A stretch of DNA of 64,000 bases, taken from positions 62,001 through 126,000 of the forward strand of contig JAHEFF010000001.1 of assembly GCA_024640315.1 (NCBI GenBank), in the 5' to 3' direction. Below the pieces are notes generated by a model. It searched no databases and was not told where the DNA came from. It worked only from the letters and a program-made list of their open reading frames with translations. The position numbers were made by a program, and so were the translations under genes. This stretch comes from Woeseiaceae bacterium (GTDB lineage: Bacteria; Pseudomonadota; Gammaproteobacteria; Steroidobacterales; Woeseiaceae). How positions within the stretch are numbered: the stretch's first letter is position 1; the number at the start of each line of letters is the position of its first letter. Below, in pieces: positions 9,430 through 18,482 of this stretch.

Positions 9430-10057
9430 GATTGGTCCCGGGTATGGCCATCAATCTCTTTTTTCCTGTGCGCTTCCAACGCGCGAAAGTACCGTTCATC
9501 CACAAGTAGTTGAGCTGCAACGCTACAAAAACGGCCGCAAACCAGGGCCACCAGCCGAAACCGGCAAATCCGACCTCGAACGGAAAGACTGCGGTATATA
9601 CCTTGCCGCTTTCCGGGTTCTCAACCGTCACGATGCCGACAAACTCACCTTCGTCGTCAAAGTCATACCTGATCGTAAATACGTCGGGCTGCACGGCGGC
9701 AGAGTGGTGTACTACGGTAATTGCGTCCAGGTTTCCAAGTGAGTTGACGTCTTCGAGCGACGTGAAAACGCCCTTGTCAGTGACATTTCGAATCACCCGG
9801 AAGTCGATTGGCACCTCGCCGAGACCACTGTGCTCGTATTCCATGACGAATATCGTTTCCCCGGTTCCGGGAATATCCTCGCAGTATTCGTCATGGCCGT
9901 CGGTCTGGGGAATGTAGATCTTGAAATGCGCCTTGTAATAGCCGATTCGGATGATGCAAATGTCGTCCTCCGGCGTCACGCTGCCATGGGCGGAGGCTGT
10001 TTGGAAGTCGAGTCCGATCCAGAAAAATGCGGTCAGGGTGAGCAGTCGGAAGATCAT
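9422..10057 (-). CDS. conserved-looking exported protein with C-terminal membrane anchor, function unknown
   Basis: 211 residues, not recognised. Visible features: a signal peptide ending QTASA near residue 23; a mature N-terminus starting HGSVTPED, so a histidine could be the first mature residue; two cysteines (CIIRIG and YCEDIPG); an acidic beta-rich body; and one membrane span near residues 165-190 (FGWWPWFAAVFVALQLNYLW) followed by a basic tail. It is the first gene of the operon with the YtkA-like protein and the di-heme peroxidase. An N-terminal His and His/Met-rich neighbours are compatible with periplasmic copper or redox chemistry, but nothing here proves it. Confidence 0.6.
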   Translation of the reverse strand: MIFRLLTLTAFFWIGLDFQTASAHGSVTPEDDICIIRIGYYKAHFKIYIPQTDGHDEYCEDIPGTGETIFVMEYEHSGLGEVPIDFRVIRNVTDKGVFTSLEDVNSLGNLDAITVVHHSAAVQPDVFTIRYDFDDEGEFVGIVTVENPESGKVYTAVFPFEVGFAGFGWWPWFAAVFVALQLNYLWMNGTFARWKRTGKKRLMAIPGTNHG

Positions 10058-10203
10058 TGGCCGTATTCTATAGGAGCCTGAGTCCGGCCAGTACCCAGAT
10101 GAGCGGCGTTGTCCGGATTGTACGCCTTGCCATCACCAGGCCCTGACAGGTTAGAATCCGGGTGCCCCTGTTTTTTGAACCGGGCCTGACTAACCGGGTA
10201 TGT

Positions 10204-10692
10204 ATGGCCGATCCTTCCGCGAAAATTAGCGTCCTGTTTGTCTGCATGGGCAACATATGCAGATCACCGACGGCAGAGGCTGTGTTCCGCAAACATCTCA
10301 GCGATGCCGGCCTTGAAGGCATTGTGCATGCCGATTCTGCCGGAACCCATGCGTATCACGTTGGTAACAAGCCTGACCGGCGAGCAAGGGCCGCGGCTGA
10401 AGGTCGAGGGTATTCGCTGGAGCAGATTCGGGCGCGTTGTGTTGCCGATATGGATTTTGAATCTTTCGACTTCATTCTGGCAATGGACAATGACAACCTG
10501 GAGGCACTTTGCGGCGCGTCGGGAGATGAGCATCGGGACAAGATTAGCCTTTTCCTGGAATTTGCTGAATCGGTGACTGTGACCGAGGTGCCCGACCCCT
10601 ACTATGGGGGAACGTTGGGTTTTGAACGGGTTCTGGATCTTATTGAGGAGGCGTCGGCAGGATTGCTGGAAGCCGTCAGAAAAAGACTCTGA
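10204..10692 (+). CDS. low molecular weight protein-tyrosine phosphatase
   Basis: 162 residues from the ATG at 10204. An upstream in-frame extension to 10162 exists, but the family begins just before the active-site loop, so the shorter form is preferred. The CX5R catalytic loop reads CMGNICRS near residue 14, and the general-acid aspartate sits in VPDPYYGG near residue 128. It is a cytoplasmic phosphatase; in several bacteria such enzymes act on tyrosine kinases of polysaccharide export, but none is encoded here. Its position between kdsB and rne matches the Pseudomonas order (ptpA). It converges with rne across a strong hairpin. Confidence 0.92.
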   Translation: MADPSAKISVLFVCMGNICRSPTAEAVFRKHLSDAGLEGIVHADSAGTHAYHVGNKPDRRARAAAEGRGYSLEQIRARCVADMDFESFDFILAMDNDNLEALCGASGDEHRDKISLFLEFAESVTVTEVPDPYYGGTLGFERVLDLIEEASAGLLEAVRKRL

Positions 10693-10722
10693 CCCGGTCA
10701 TCGCCCGTTCGCGATGACCGGG
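10693..10722. terminator. hairpin between convergent ptpA and rne
   Basis: A perfect 12-base-pair stem (CCCGGTCATCGC with GCGATGACCGGG) and a 6-base loop start one base after the phosphatase stop. T-rich stretches lie several bases outside on both sides (TTTT at 10735 and, on the other strand, TTTTT before the stem). It may work as a bidirectional terminator, although the U-tracts are not adjacent. Confidence 0.6.
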
Positions 10723-10736
10723 AGCTTAATCCGGTT

Positions 10737-13409
10737 TTAATCCTTGTCAGCGGGTGCCGATGGGGCGGATTCAGCGGGTTCCCAGGGCAACAGCCGGCCT
10801 TCAGGCTTCCCAGCAGCCTCAGTGGTTTTCTTCCCGGCGGAAGAATCCGTTCCCTTCCGCCTCGCAACTTTGCTTTCGCCATTTCCCGTATCGGGCTTCT
10901 TATCCGCTTTTGCAGTTGTATCGTCGTTTACGACAACGAGCTTCGGCAGTGACGGTTGCGTGTCATCGTAATTGTCGGGCCGTGTTGGCTTATCTTCCAC
11001 TGCCTTCGACTCTGATTTGCTGGCGGCCGTTCTGGGAGATTCTTCTTTCCCGGGTTTTGCGGCAGCTGGCTCGGTTTTCGGTTTGTTTCTCCGCGTAGTT
11101 CTTGCTTCCGTTTTTGCTGACCCTTTATTTTCCGCAGCTTTAGGCGCATCCGCTTTAGGCGCATCCGCTTTAGGCGCATCCGCTTTAGGCGCATCCGCTT
11201 TAGGCGCATCCGCTTTAGGCGCATCCGCTTTCTGTTTCTTTTCGCCTTCCGGTCGGTCAGATTTTGGCTTCGATCGCGCGGGTTTCCTCGCAGCAGGCTT
11301 GTCAGTCTTCGCCTCGGTTACCGGTTTGTCAGCAGACTGTTCATTGACGCTCTGATTGTCCGTCGTCGCAGCGGCATCCTTGGCCTCGGAACCACGCCGC
11401 CGCCGGCGCCCGCCGCGACTGCGGCGCTTGCTTGTACCCTGACGACCTTCCTGCCGACCGTCTTCACGTTGTTCCTGCTTTTGCCTGGGTTGCTGCTCGT
11501 CTTTACGCTGTGAATCCTGGCTGCCAGTTTTCTTGCTCTGTTTCTTCTTGCTGCCTTGTTTTGAGCGTTGTTGCGTCTTCTTTGCCTGCTGACGTTGGCC
11601 GTCAGATCGCTTCTGTGTGCGCTGGCCGCCGCGCCGCCGGTTGTCGGACGTCTTGCGCGTGCGTTTCTGTTGCTCTTCTTCTTTCTTCTTCTCATCATCA
11701 GATGAGCCTGCAAAAAAGCTGGCAATTCGTTCGAGAAACCCGGGGCCACTGGCTTTCACAGGCTCCTTCACAGGCTCCTTCACAGGCTCCTTGCGTGGCG
11801 GGGCCGGTGTCGTGGCAACAATCGTCGTAATAGCCGCGATTTCCGCCTCTTTTTTGTCCTGCATGGCCTGCGTGATTTCAGGTTCATCTTCTGATTCGGC
11901 GAGTGTGTAACTGATGCCGGTGTTTTCAGGAAGATCGACCTGGTCATCGCGAACGCGGCGTATGTTGTAGTGCGGTGTCTCCAGTGCGGGGTTAGCTACC
12001 AGAATAACCTGTGTGCCGTGGCGCGTTTCCAGGCCCTGCACCCAGTCTCGTTTTTCATTCAAAAGATAAGTCGCCACTTCAACCGGTAACTGCGCGATGA
12101 CTTTGGAGGTGCGTTCCTTGCGCGCCTCCTCACCGATAATGCGCAGGATGGCAAGCGCCAGCGACTCGACACTGCGGATATTGCCGATGCCTGAGCAGCG
12201 CGGGCAAACCAGGTAGCTCGATTCGCCAAGCGAAGGTCGCAATCGCTGGCGGGACATTTCGAGCAGGCCGAAGCGTGAAATCTTTCCGAGCTGAACGCGT
12301 GCACGATCCTGTCGAACAGCATCCCGAAGTCGGTTTTCGACCGCGCGCTGGTTTTTCTGCGGCCCCATATCGATAAAGTCGATAACTACCAATCCGCCAA
12401 GATCGCGCAAGCGCAACTGGCGGGCAATCTCGTCGGCAGACTCCAGGTTGGTGTTCAACGCGGTCGCCTCGATGTCGCCACCCTTGGTTGCGCGGGCTGA
12501 GTTGATGTCTATGGATACCAGGGCCTCGGTGTGGTCAATGACAATGCTGCCACCGGATGGCAGGGTGACCGAATGGGCAAAGGCAGATTCGATCTGCGTC
12601 TCGATCTGATAACGCGTGAACAGCGGTACCGGATCTTCATAATGTTTCAGTTTTCGCAGGTTGTGCGGCATGACCTGCTCGACAAATTCCTGGGCCTCTT
12701 TAAAAGTGGCCTCGTCGTCAATCAGGATCTCGCCGATGTCGTTGGTCAGGTAGTCTCGCAGGGCGCGGACAACCGCATTGCTTTCCCTGTAGATCAGAAA
12801 GGGCGAGTCGCGTTTGACCACAACTTGTTTGATCGCCTCCCAGACTGACAGAAGATTCTCGAGGTCCCATGCCAGTTCTTCTCCGCTACGATCGATGCCG
12901 GCGGTCCTGAGAATAACGCTCATGCCAGAAGGCACCTCGACTTCACGAAGCGACGTTCGCGCGAGGTCGCGGTCTTCGCCGACAATTCGGCGTGATACGC
13001 CGCCGGAACGTGCCTTATTGGGTTTCAGTACGATGAATCGTCCGGCAAGGCTTACGTAGGTGGTCAAGGCGGCACCCTTGTTACCGCGCTCTTCTTTGTC
13101 GATCTGAACGACGATGTCCTGGCCTTCTTTCAGGACGTCCCGAATGTTGGGTTTGGCACCGGATACGTCCGAGACGAAGTACTCGCTCGAAATTTCTTTC
13201 AGTGGCAGGAAGCCATGGCGATCTGCGCCGTAATTTACGAAGGCGGCTTCGAGGCTGGGCTCGATCCGCGTAATCTGGCCTTTATATATATTGGCTTTTT
13301 TACGTTCGCTGGCGGGTAGTTCTATGTTGAGGTCGTAAAGCTGCTGGCCATCGACCATCGCCATCCGCAACTCCTCTTCCTGAGTCGCGTTGATTAACAT
13401 TCTTTTCAT
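10737..13409 (-). CDS. rne: ribonuclease E
   Basis: 890 residues. RNase E is the endonuclease that initiates mRNA decay and processes rRNA and tRNA. The catalytic half is complete: an S1 domain (about residues 35-120), RNase H/DNase I-like catalytic segments with [10 protein letters not shown] and [11 protein letters not shown] (the two metal-binding aspartates), and the zinc-link motif CPRCSG near residue 404. The C-terminal half is low-complexity, basic and proline/alanine-rich as in degradosome scaffolds. It holds an arginine-rich stretch near residue 640 and two tandem repeats, KEPV x3 and ADAPK x6. An AGAAGGG ribosome binding site precedes the ATG, and the 5' leader is long and structured. 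Confidence 0.97.
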   Translation of the reverse strand: MKRMLINATQEEELRMAMVDGQQLYDLNIELPASERKKANIYKGQITRIEPSLEAAFVNYGADRHGFLPLKEISSEYFVSDVSGAKPNIRDVLKEGQDIVVQIDKEERGNKGAALTTYVSLAGRFIVLKPNKARSGGVSRRIVGEDRDLARTSLREVEVPSGMSVILRTAGIDRSGEELAWDLENLLSVWEAIKQVVVKRDSPFLIYRESNAVVRALRDYLTNDIGEILIDDEATFKEAQEFVEQVMPHNLRKLKHYEDPVPLFTRYQIETQIESAFAHSVTLPSGGSIVIDHTEALVSIDINSARATKGGDIEATALNTNLESADEIARQLRLRDLGGLVVIDFIDMGPQKNQRAVENRLRDAVRQDRARVQLGKISRFGLLEMSRQRLRPSLGESSYLVCPRCSGIGNIRSVESLALAILRIIGEEARKERTSKVIAQLPVEVATYLLNEKRDWVQGLETRHGTQVILVANPALETPHYNIRRVRDDQVDLPENTGISYTLAESEDEPEITQAMQDKKEAEIAAITTIVATTPAPPRKEPVKEPVKEPVKASGPGFLERIASFFAGSSDDEKKKEEEQQKRTRKTSDNRRRGGQRTQKRSDGQRQQAKKTQQRSKQGSKKKQSKKTGSQDSQRKDEQQPRQKQEQREDGRQEGRQGTSKRRSRGGRRRRRGSEAKDAAATTDNQSVNEQSADKPVTEAKTDKPAARKPARSKPKSDRPEGEKKQKADAPKADAPKADAPKADAPKADAPKADAPKAAENKGSAKTEARTTRRNKPKTEPAAAKPGKEESPRTAASKSESKAVEDKPTRPDNYDDTQPSLPKLVVVNDDTTAKADKKPDTGNGESKVARRKGTDSSAGKKTTEAAGKPEGRLLPWEPAESAPSAPADKD
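11137..11226 (-). repeat. 15-bp tandem repeat inside rne, six copies
   Basis: Six consecutive identical 15-base units (plus-strand unit GCTTTAGGCGCATCC) encode six ADAPK pentapeptides in the disordered RNase E scaffold. Perfect nucleotide identity between units indicates recent slippage expansion, so the copy number is likely variable between strains. Confidence 0.95.
11757..11792 (-). repeat. 12-bp tandem repeat inside rne, three copies
   Basis: Three copies of CACAGGCTCCTT on the plus strand encode repeated KEPV in the linker just after the catalytic half of RNase E. Confidence 0.85.
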
Positions 13410-13768
13410 GATGCCCTTCTTTGTTTCTCATGTCGGGCAACAGGCCGGTGCGGAATAATGAGAGCGAGGCGACAAAGCAGGGGTTCGCATATAGCGATGC
13501 GATGTGGAGAATGTCCACACTAGAACTAACGAACTTCGGGCGGACCTGATATTGATTTATCAGGCCCAACAGAAAAATGATCATTTGTACCCTGCGGCTT
13601 GGCCGCGTCGGCGCTCGCCGGATTTCCGTGCTTGCTGCCGTGGAATCTGGTCTCGTTCTTGTCGAGGCCAGGAATGAATAGTTTTGCTCATACGGAGGTC
13701 ACGCCAGATATGAGCCTCATGTCGATCTGGCAGTGGACTAAATGGTCCATTTGCCTTCACGGGCAGGT
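13410..13768 (-). promoter_or_regulatory. long structured 5' leader of rne mRNA
   Basis: About 350 bases separate the predicted start of transcription from the rne ATG, close to the 361-base leader of E. coli rne, through which RNase E controls its own mRNA. Several hairpins can be drawn: 13703-13731 (GCCAGAT with ATCTGGC), 13542-13565 (GACCTGATA with TATCAGGCC, 9 pairs with one G-U) and 13505-13521 (TGTGGA with TCCACA). No convincing gene is encoded here. Autoregulation is inferred from position, length and structure. Confidence 0.6.
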
Positions 13769-13796
13769 AATATAGCACAGCTTCGGGGCCCGGCAA
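13769..13796 (-). promoter_or_regulatory. predicted sigma70 promoter of rne
   Basis: On the minus strand TTGCCG (13796-13791) is followed, after a 16-base spacer, by TATATT (13774-13769). Transcription would start near 13762, giving a leader of about 350 bases before rne. Confidence 0.6.
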
Positions 13797-13839
13797 TGCC
13801 TAATAAGTCCTTGACCGAACTTAAAATTAGTCACTTTTC

Positions 13840-14829
13840 ATGAATACTATAAAAGCTGCTGGCGACGGCGTTCGTCAAACTGGCGTACGCAAAGTTCTGA
13901 TTGATGGAGAGCAGTCAGGGCAACGTATCGACAATTTTCTCCGGCGGGAGCTTCCGGGCTTGCCGAAGGGACGCCTTTATCGAATCCTGAGAAAGGGCGA
14001 GGTCAGGGTTAACGGTGGCCGGGTGCGTGCCGAGTATCGGTTGGCGGAGGGCGACGAAGTCAGGATTCCGCCGGCAAGAATCAACGAAGGTCCCGCTGAA
14101 GTTGCACAAGGTAGAATCGCGGCAATTGAGAACCAGATCATATTTGAAGACAAACGATTGCTGGTCATCAACAAGCCGAGCGGCCTGGCCGTTCATGGCG
14201 GCAGCGGAATCAGTCACGGTGCAATCGAACTCCTGCGTGCAGCCCGTCCCGAACTTCGGGATTTGTCCCTCGTTCACAGGCTCGATCGCGAAACCTCGGG
14301 TTGTCTCGTTCTGGCCAAAAAGCGGAGCGCGTTACGTGAACTTCATGGCCGGTTTCGTGATGGCACCGTCGAGAAGAACTACCTCGCGCTGGTAGCGGGC
14401 GACTGGCAATTCGGCGAGCACCTGATCGATGCGCCGCTGCTTGTCGAACATCGCAAGAATGGAGAAAGACACGTGGTGGTCAGCGGCGCCGGGAAGTCGG
14501 CACAGACAGTCATGAGACTGTCGCGGACGTTCGGCATTTACAGCCTCTTACAATGTCAGCCAAGAACCGGCCGCACTCACCAGATACGTGTTCACGCGTT
14601 GCATGCGGGGCATCCAATTGCCGGAGACGAACGCTATGGAGACCCTGAAGTTAACGCACAGGCGAAGAAACAGGGGCTGAAACGGCTCTTTCTGCATGCC
14701 CAGTCAATTGCATTTCCGGATGACAGTGGCAATGAACTTCATTTCACAGCGCCGCTTGCCGACGACCTGCAAATATTCCTGGATAAGATCACTGGCGGCA
14801 GAAATTTGCGTTCGCGGGCGGGAAACTGA
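13840..14829 (+). CDS. rluC: 23S rRNA pseudouridine synthase RluC
   Basis: 329 residues. RluC makes pseudouridines at positions 955, 2504 and 2580 of 23S rRNA in E. coli. An N-terminal S4 RNA-binding domain (about residues 25-85) precedes the RluA-type catalytic domain. The catalytic segment VHRLDRETSGCLVLAK, with its conserved aspartate, is near residue 145, and GRTHQIRVH near residue 245 is intact. It is divergent from rne, the arrangement found across gammaproteobacteria. RluC is preferred over RluD on this context. Confidence 0.95.
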   Translation: MNTIKAAGDGVRQTGVRKVLIDGEQSGQRIDNFLRRELPGLPKGRLYRILRKGEVRVNGGRVRAEYRLAEGDEVRIPPARINEGPAEVAQGRIAAIENQIIFEDKRLLVINKPSGLAVHGGSGISHGAIELLRAARPELRDLSLVHRLDRETSGCLVLAKKRSALRELHGRFRDGTVEKNYLALVAGDWQFGEHLIDAPLLVEHRKNGERHVVVSGAGKSAQTVMRLSRTFGIYSLLQCQPRTGRTHQIRVHALHAGHPIAGDERYGDPEVNAQAKKQGLKRLFLHAQSIAFPDDSGNELHFTAPLADDLQIFLDKITGGRNLRSRAGN

Positions 14830-14838
14830 TCCTGTTCT

Positions 14839-15432
14839 TCAAGTGAGAAGGTAACCGAGGTCCTGCAGGATTCCTGCAAGCCAGATCATCGGCAGTCCAA
14901 TAAGCGCCGTCGGGTCATCTGATTTGACTGAATCGAACAAGACGAATCCGGCACCCTCGATTTTGAAGCTCCCTGCGCAATCATAGGGCTGGTCGTGATG
15001 CAGATACGCATCGGCCAGCCGCCGATCGAATTGTCGGAAGGTGACCCGGGTGTGGTCCGTATGTTCCAGCCTGCGTCGTGAGACCGGATCAAGCACGCAG
15101 ACGGCGGTCAGGAACCGCACCTTTTTGCCGCTGGCGGCCAGTAGTTGTTCTACCGCTCTCTGGTGATCGCCGGGTTTGCCCAGGATTTGGCCGTCCAGAA
15201 CGGCCAACTGATCGGCACCGATAATCAATGCGTCCCGGTTTTTACTGGAGACTGATTCGGCTTTGGTCCTTGCCAGCCGGGTCGCTACTTCTTCCGGTGC
15301 CTCGTCCGGCAGCGCAGTCTCGTCGACGTCCGGCGACACGGTCTCGTAGTCGTTCAGGAAACGATCCAGCAAACCCTGGCGGTAGCGTGAGGTTGACGCC
15401 AGGATGATCCGCGGAGAAGAGGGATTTTGCAT
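14839..15432 (-). CDS. Maf family nucleotide pyrophosphatase
   Basis: 197 residues. Motifs typical of Maf proteins are visible: LASTSRYRQGLL near the N-terminus (the SxSxRR-type loop), PDVDETALPDEAPEEVA, and GADQLAVLDGQILGKPGD. Maf/YceF enzymes hydrolyse modified or canonical nucleoside triphosphates. The position next to rluC and before yceD-rpmF corresponds to yceF of E. coli. The gene is convergent with rluC, 9 bases apart, and divergent from yceD. Confidence 0.92.
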   Translation of the reverse strand: MQNPSSPRIILASTSRYRQGLLDRFLNDYETVSPDVDETALPDEAPEEVATRLARTKAESVSSKNRDALIIGADQLAVLDGQILGKPGDHQRAVEQLLAASGKKVRFLTAVCVLDPVSRRRLEHTDHTRVTFRQFDRRLADAYLHHDQPYDCAGSFKIEGAGFVLFDSVKSDDPTALIGLPMIWLAGILQDLGYLLT

Positions 15433-15561
15433 AGGTAATCAGTGCGTTGTGATTTTTTGTTAAGTTTAACCACATTGGTGGACACGGTCCCGATATTTGT
15501 CCGTGAGAATATCTGCGGAACCTTTGACAGGGGTCGTTGACCTACTTATCATGCGCCCGCC

Positions 15562-16131
15562 ATGTCCAACCCACTCCTGGAACGCGTATTACCGGCTGAA
15601 GCAGCGGATCGTTCTCAAGTATTTGATTACAAAGGGAAAGTAGGGGATTTCGATCGGTTGGTCGGAATTCTGGAAGCGGACCTGGGCACACTTGAAGAGA
15701 CAGACCGGCCGCGCGGATGGCGGGCGGCGCCTGTTGAGATTAGACTGGACTTCGCCTGGGCCAATGCAGGGAGAGACATCCCTTCAGTGACCGGCCGGGT
15801 CGAGGCCCGGTTGGCTGTGGTTTGCCAGCGGTGCCTGGCGGCATTTGATCTGCAGGTCGAGACGTCCTTCAGTTTGCTCTTTCAGGCGCCTGATGAAGAC
15901 GCCACTGAATTTGCGGGTCTGGCGGATTTCGATGTCTGGGAGCTTGAGGCGGAGACCGTTCGGCCGGTCGATTTGGTCGAAGAGTTGCTGATTATGGCAA
16001 TGCCGTTGGCGCCAATGCATAAGGCGCAGGAAAGTTGTGGCATATTGCCGATAGCCGAAGAGGACAATGGATCGGAAACGGTTCGGCCATTTGCTGATCT
16101 GAGATCGCAGATGGAAAAAATGAATAGTTGA
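15562..16131 (+). CDS. yceD: YceD/DUF177 family protein
   Basis: 189 residues. The DUF177 hallmark is present: VVCQRCLAAFDLQVETSFSL near residue 90, with the CxxC pair, and a C-terminal CGILPIAEE-type stretch near residue 155. YceD-family proteins are widely encoded directly before rpmF and are implicated in 23S rRNA or large-subunit accumulation in plants and bacteria. Their precise activity is not settled. The spacing of 75 bases to rpmF suggests co-transcription. Confidence 0.9.
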   Translation: MSNPLLERVLPAEAADRSQVFDYKGKVGDFDRLVGILEADLGTLEETDRPRGWRAAPVEIRLDFAWANAGRDIPSVTGRVEARLAVVCQRCLAAFDLQVETSFSLLFQAPDEDATEFAGLADFDVWELEAETVRPVDLVEELLIMAMPLAPMHKAQESCGILPIAEEDNGSETVRPFADLRSQMEKMNS

Positions 16132-16206
16132 GCGCCAGGTCAGTGCCTGGCAGATGAAAATGAATTCGATGGTGGCCGCCTGGGTCACCGTTATCTGGAG
16201 ATTGAA

Positions 16207-16398
16207 ATGGCAGTTCAAAAAAGTCGCAGGACACCTTCAACCCGCGGCATGCGGCGTGTACACGACAAGCTGAAAAGTCCGGCTCTGTCGGTTGATCCGA
16301 CCTCGGGTGAGACTCACCTGAGACATCGTATTACGCCGGACGGCTTCTATCGGGGAAATCAGGTTATCGTCCAGCCTGAAGAAGATAGCGAAGAGTAG
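16207..16398 (+). CDS. rpmF: 50S ribosomal protein L32
   Basis: 63 residues. The [17 protein letters not shown] start is diagnostic of L32, a small zinc-ribbon-fold subunit protein. The zinc cysteines of some L32 versions are absent, as is usual for proteobacterial C-minus forms. The C-terminus carries a short acidic extension (PEEDSEE). It lies between yceD and plsX as in E. coli. An upstream GGAG-rich stretch serves as ribosome binding site. Confidence 0.97.
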   Translation: MAVQKSRRTPSTRGMRRVHDKLKSPALSVDPTSGETHLRHRITPDGFYRGNQVIVQPEEDSEE

Positions 16399-16455
16399 CC
16401 GTTCTCGTTCTTCGGTTCGTGCCTGCTTGCCCAAGCTAGCTGACCGAAAGATATA

Positions 16456-17466
16456 GTGGGAACAAAATCAGTCATATCGCTTGATGCCATGAGCGGCGAT
16501 CTGGGCGCCGAGATCGTGGTGCGCGCAGCGAAAGCGTGCCTCGACAGGCATGCCAATCTGAAGTTAATCCTTGTCGGCGACCAATCGGAACTTGAAGAAC
16601 ATGTTACGCGTATCGTCGGCGACGAATCGCGGCTGACGATCTGTAACGCTACCGAAGTGGTTGGCATGTCGGAAGCGCCAGCCGACGCCTTGAGAAAGAA
16701 AAAAGATTCCTCCATGCGGGTGGCGATAAACCTGGTCAAGGAGGGCGCCGCCGAAGCCTGCGTCAGCGCCGGAAACACCGGTGCACTAATGGCGACAGCC
16801 AAGTTCGTACTAAAAATGTTGCCTGGAATCGAGCGACCGGCAATTATCGCTGAGCTCCCGGCCATTGGCGGCACCGTTCACATGCTTGACCTTGGTGCAA
16901 ACACGGTCAGCGATTCAGATCAGCTGTTTCAGTTCGCGGTGATGGGCTCGATTGTCACTTCGGACATTAGAAGTATCCAACGGCCGCGCGTGGCATTGTT
17001 GAATATTGGTGTCGAGGATACGAAGGGTCATGATTCTGTTCGCGATGCTGCCGCCAAACTGAATGCGAGTGGACTTAACTACGTCGGCTTCATTGAGGGC
17101 AACGAGATCTTTTCCGGAAAGGCCGATGTTGTCGTTACGGACGGTTTCACCGGAAACATTGCACTCAAGACCATGGAAGGGACTGTCGGCCTGGTTTCAC
17201 ACTATTTGAAACGTGCGTTCACCCGGAATATTTTTGCGAAATTGCAGGCATTGTCTTCCCGCTCCGTATTGAAAGGTCTTTCTGTCGAGATGGATTCGCG
17301 CAACTATAACGGTGCCTCTTTGGTTGGCCTTAATGGTATTGTTATCAAAAGCCATGGCAGCGCGGATTCGTATGCATTTCAACATGCAATCGAAACGGCG
17401 CTGGTCGAAGTGAGGAACCAGGTGCCGCTACAAATCGGCAATCTGCTCGAACAGGAAGCCGCCTGA
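16456..17466 (+). CDS. plsX: phosphate acyltransferase PlsX
   Basis: 336 residues, starting at GTG. PlsX converts acyl-ACP and phosphate to acyl-phosphate for phospholipid synthesis. The family start ISLDAMSGDLGAEIVVRAA and internal blocks CVSAGNTGALMA and VVVTDGFTGNIALKTMEG are intact. The gene follows rpmF by 57 bases and precedes fabH by 46, forming the standard rpmF-plsX-fabH run. The usual next genes fabD-fabG-acpP do not follow fabH here. Confidence 0.96.
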   Translation: MGTKSVISLDAMSGDLGAEIVVRAAKACLDRHANLKLILVGDQSELEEHVTRIVGDESRLTICNATEVVGMSEAPADALRKKKDSSMRVAINLVKEGAAEACVSAGNTGALMATAKFVLKMLPGIERPAIIAELPAIGGTVHMLDLGANTVSDSDQLFQFAVMGSIVTSDIRSIQRPRVALLNIGVEDTKGHDSVRDAAAKLNASGLNYVGFIEGNEIFSGKADVVVTDGFTGNIALKTMEGTVGLVSHYLKRAFTRNIFAKLQALSSRSVLKGLSVEMDSRNYNGASLVGLNGIVIKSHGSADSYAFQHAIETALVEVRNQVPLQIGNLLEQEAA

Positions 17467-17512
17467 CCGGCACTTTCGCAGTTCGAACAAAAACACACGA
17501 ACAGGAAGCCGC

Positions 17513-18481
17513 ATGATCTACTCGAAAATCGCCGGGACTGGCCGTTATCTTCCGGAGCGCATTCTGACGAACGCCGACCTCGAGAAAATGGTCGATACCA
17601 GCGACGAGTGGATTCGTACGCGTACCGGCATCGAGCAACGTCATATCGCTGACGAAGAACAAATGACGTCGGATCTCTGTGTTAAGGCGGCACAGAATGC
17701 CATGGATTCGGCGGGGGTTGCCGCTGACGACATCGATATGATTTTTGTGGGTACGACCAGCCCGGACCTTATCTTCCCGAACATAGCGACGATCATCCAG
17801 CACAAGATGGGTATACCCGCCTGTGCCTGTTACGCGGTGGAAGCGGCGTGTTCCGGTTTCGTATATGCATTGAGTGCAGCCGACAAGTTCGTTCGTACGG
17901 GCGATGCGAAATGCGTGCTGGTTATTGGCGCAGAAATCATTACCAAACTGATCGACTGGGACGATCGCAGCACCTGCGTTTTGTTCGGTGATGGTGCCGG
18001 AGCAGTCGTGCTTAAACCATCAGGCGAACCAGGAATCCTCTCGACGCATCTGGGCGCTGATGGACAGTATCAGCAGTTGCTCTATTACCCGGTCGGCGTG
18101 TCGAACAACCTGGCTGCGGCAGGCGTTGGTGATTCGAGAATCATGATGAGTGGCAACGATGTGTTCAAGGTTGCTGTCAAAACATTGACCGCCGTCGCCC
18201 AGGAAGCGCTGGATGCGAACGATGTCGATCTTGACGAGCTTGACTGGCTGGTTCCTCATCAGGCGAACCTTCGCATCATTCAGGCGACTGCAAAGCGTCT
18301 GAAGCTACCCATGGAAAAAGTTATTCAGACTGTGCAGATTCATGGCAACACTTCGGCCGCGTCTATTCCGCTGGCGTTTGATGTTGCTGTTCGCGATGGT
18401 CGCATCAAGCGCGGTCAGCTTGTTCTTTTCGATGCATTCGGGGGCGGATTTACCTGGGGCGCTGTTCTGCTGCGCTACTGA
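17513..18481 (+). CDS. fabH: 3-oxoacyl-ACP synthase III
   Basis: 322 residues. FabH starts fatty acid synthesis by condensing acetyl-CoA with malonyl-ACP. The catalytic triad is visible: Cys in VEAACSGFVYAL near residue 113, His in VPHQANLRI near residue 249, and Asn in IHGNTSAAS near residue 279. It is the last gene of the fatty acid block and ends one base before the convergent ykvA-like gene. The fabD-fabG-acpP-fabF genes must be elsewhere. Confidence 0.96.
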   Translation: MIYSKIAGTGRYLPERILTNADLEKMVDTSDEWIRTRTGIEQRHIADEEQMTSDLCVKAAQNAMDSAGVAADDIDMIFVGTTSPDLIFPNIATIIQHKMGIPACACYAVEAACSGFVYALSAADKFVRTGDAKCVLVIGAEIITKLIDWDDRSTCVLFGDGAGAVVLKPSGEPGILSTHLGADGQYQQLLYYPVGVSNNLAAAGVGDSRIMMSGNDVFKVAVKTLTAVAQEALDANDVDLDELDWLVPHQANLRIIQATAKRLKLPMEKVIQTVQIHGNTSAASIPLAFDVAVRDGRIKRGQLVLFDAFGGGFTWGAVLLRY

Positions 18482-18482
18482 T

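Noticed and set aside
11137..11226. Possible CRISPR-like array
   Set aside because: Units are contiguous 15-mers without spacers, in frame with RNase E, encoding ADAPK.
11318..11749. Arginine-rich 143-residue frame on the minus strand
   Set aside because: It is a frame-shifted reading of the low-complexity RNase E tail.
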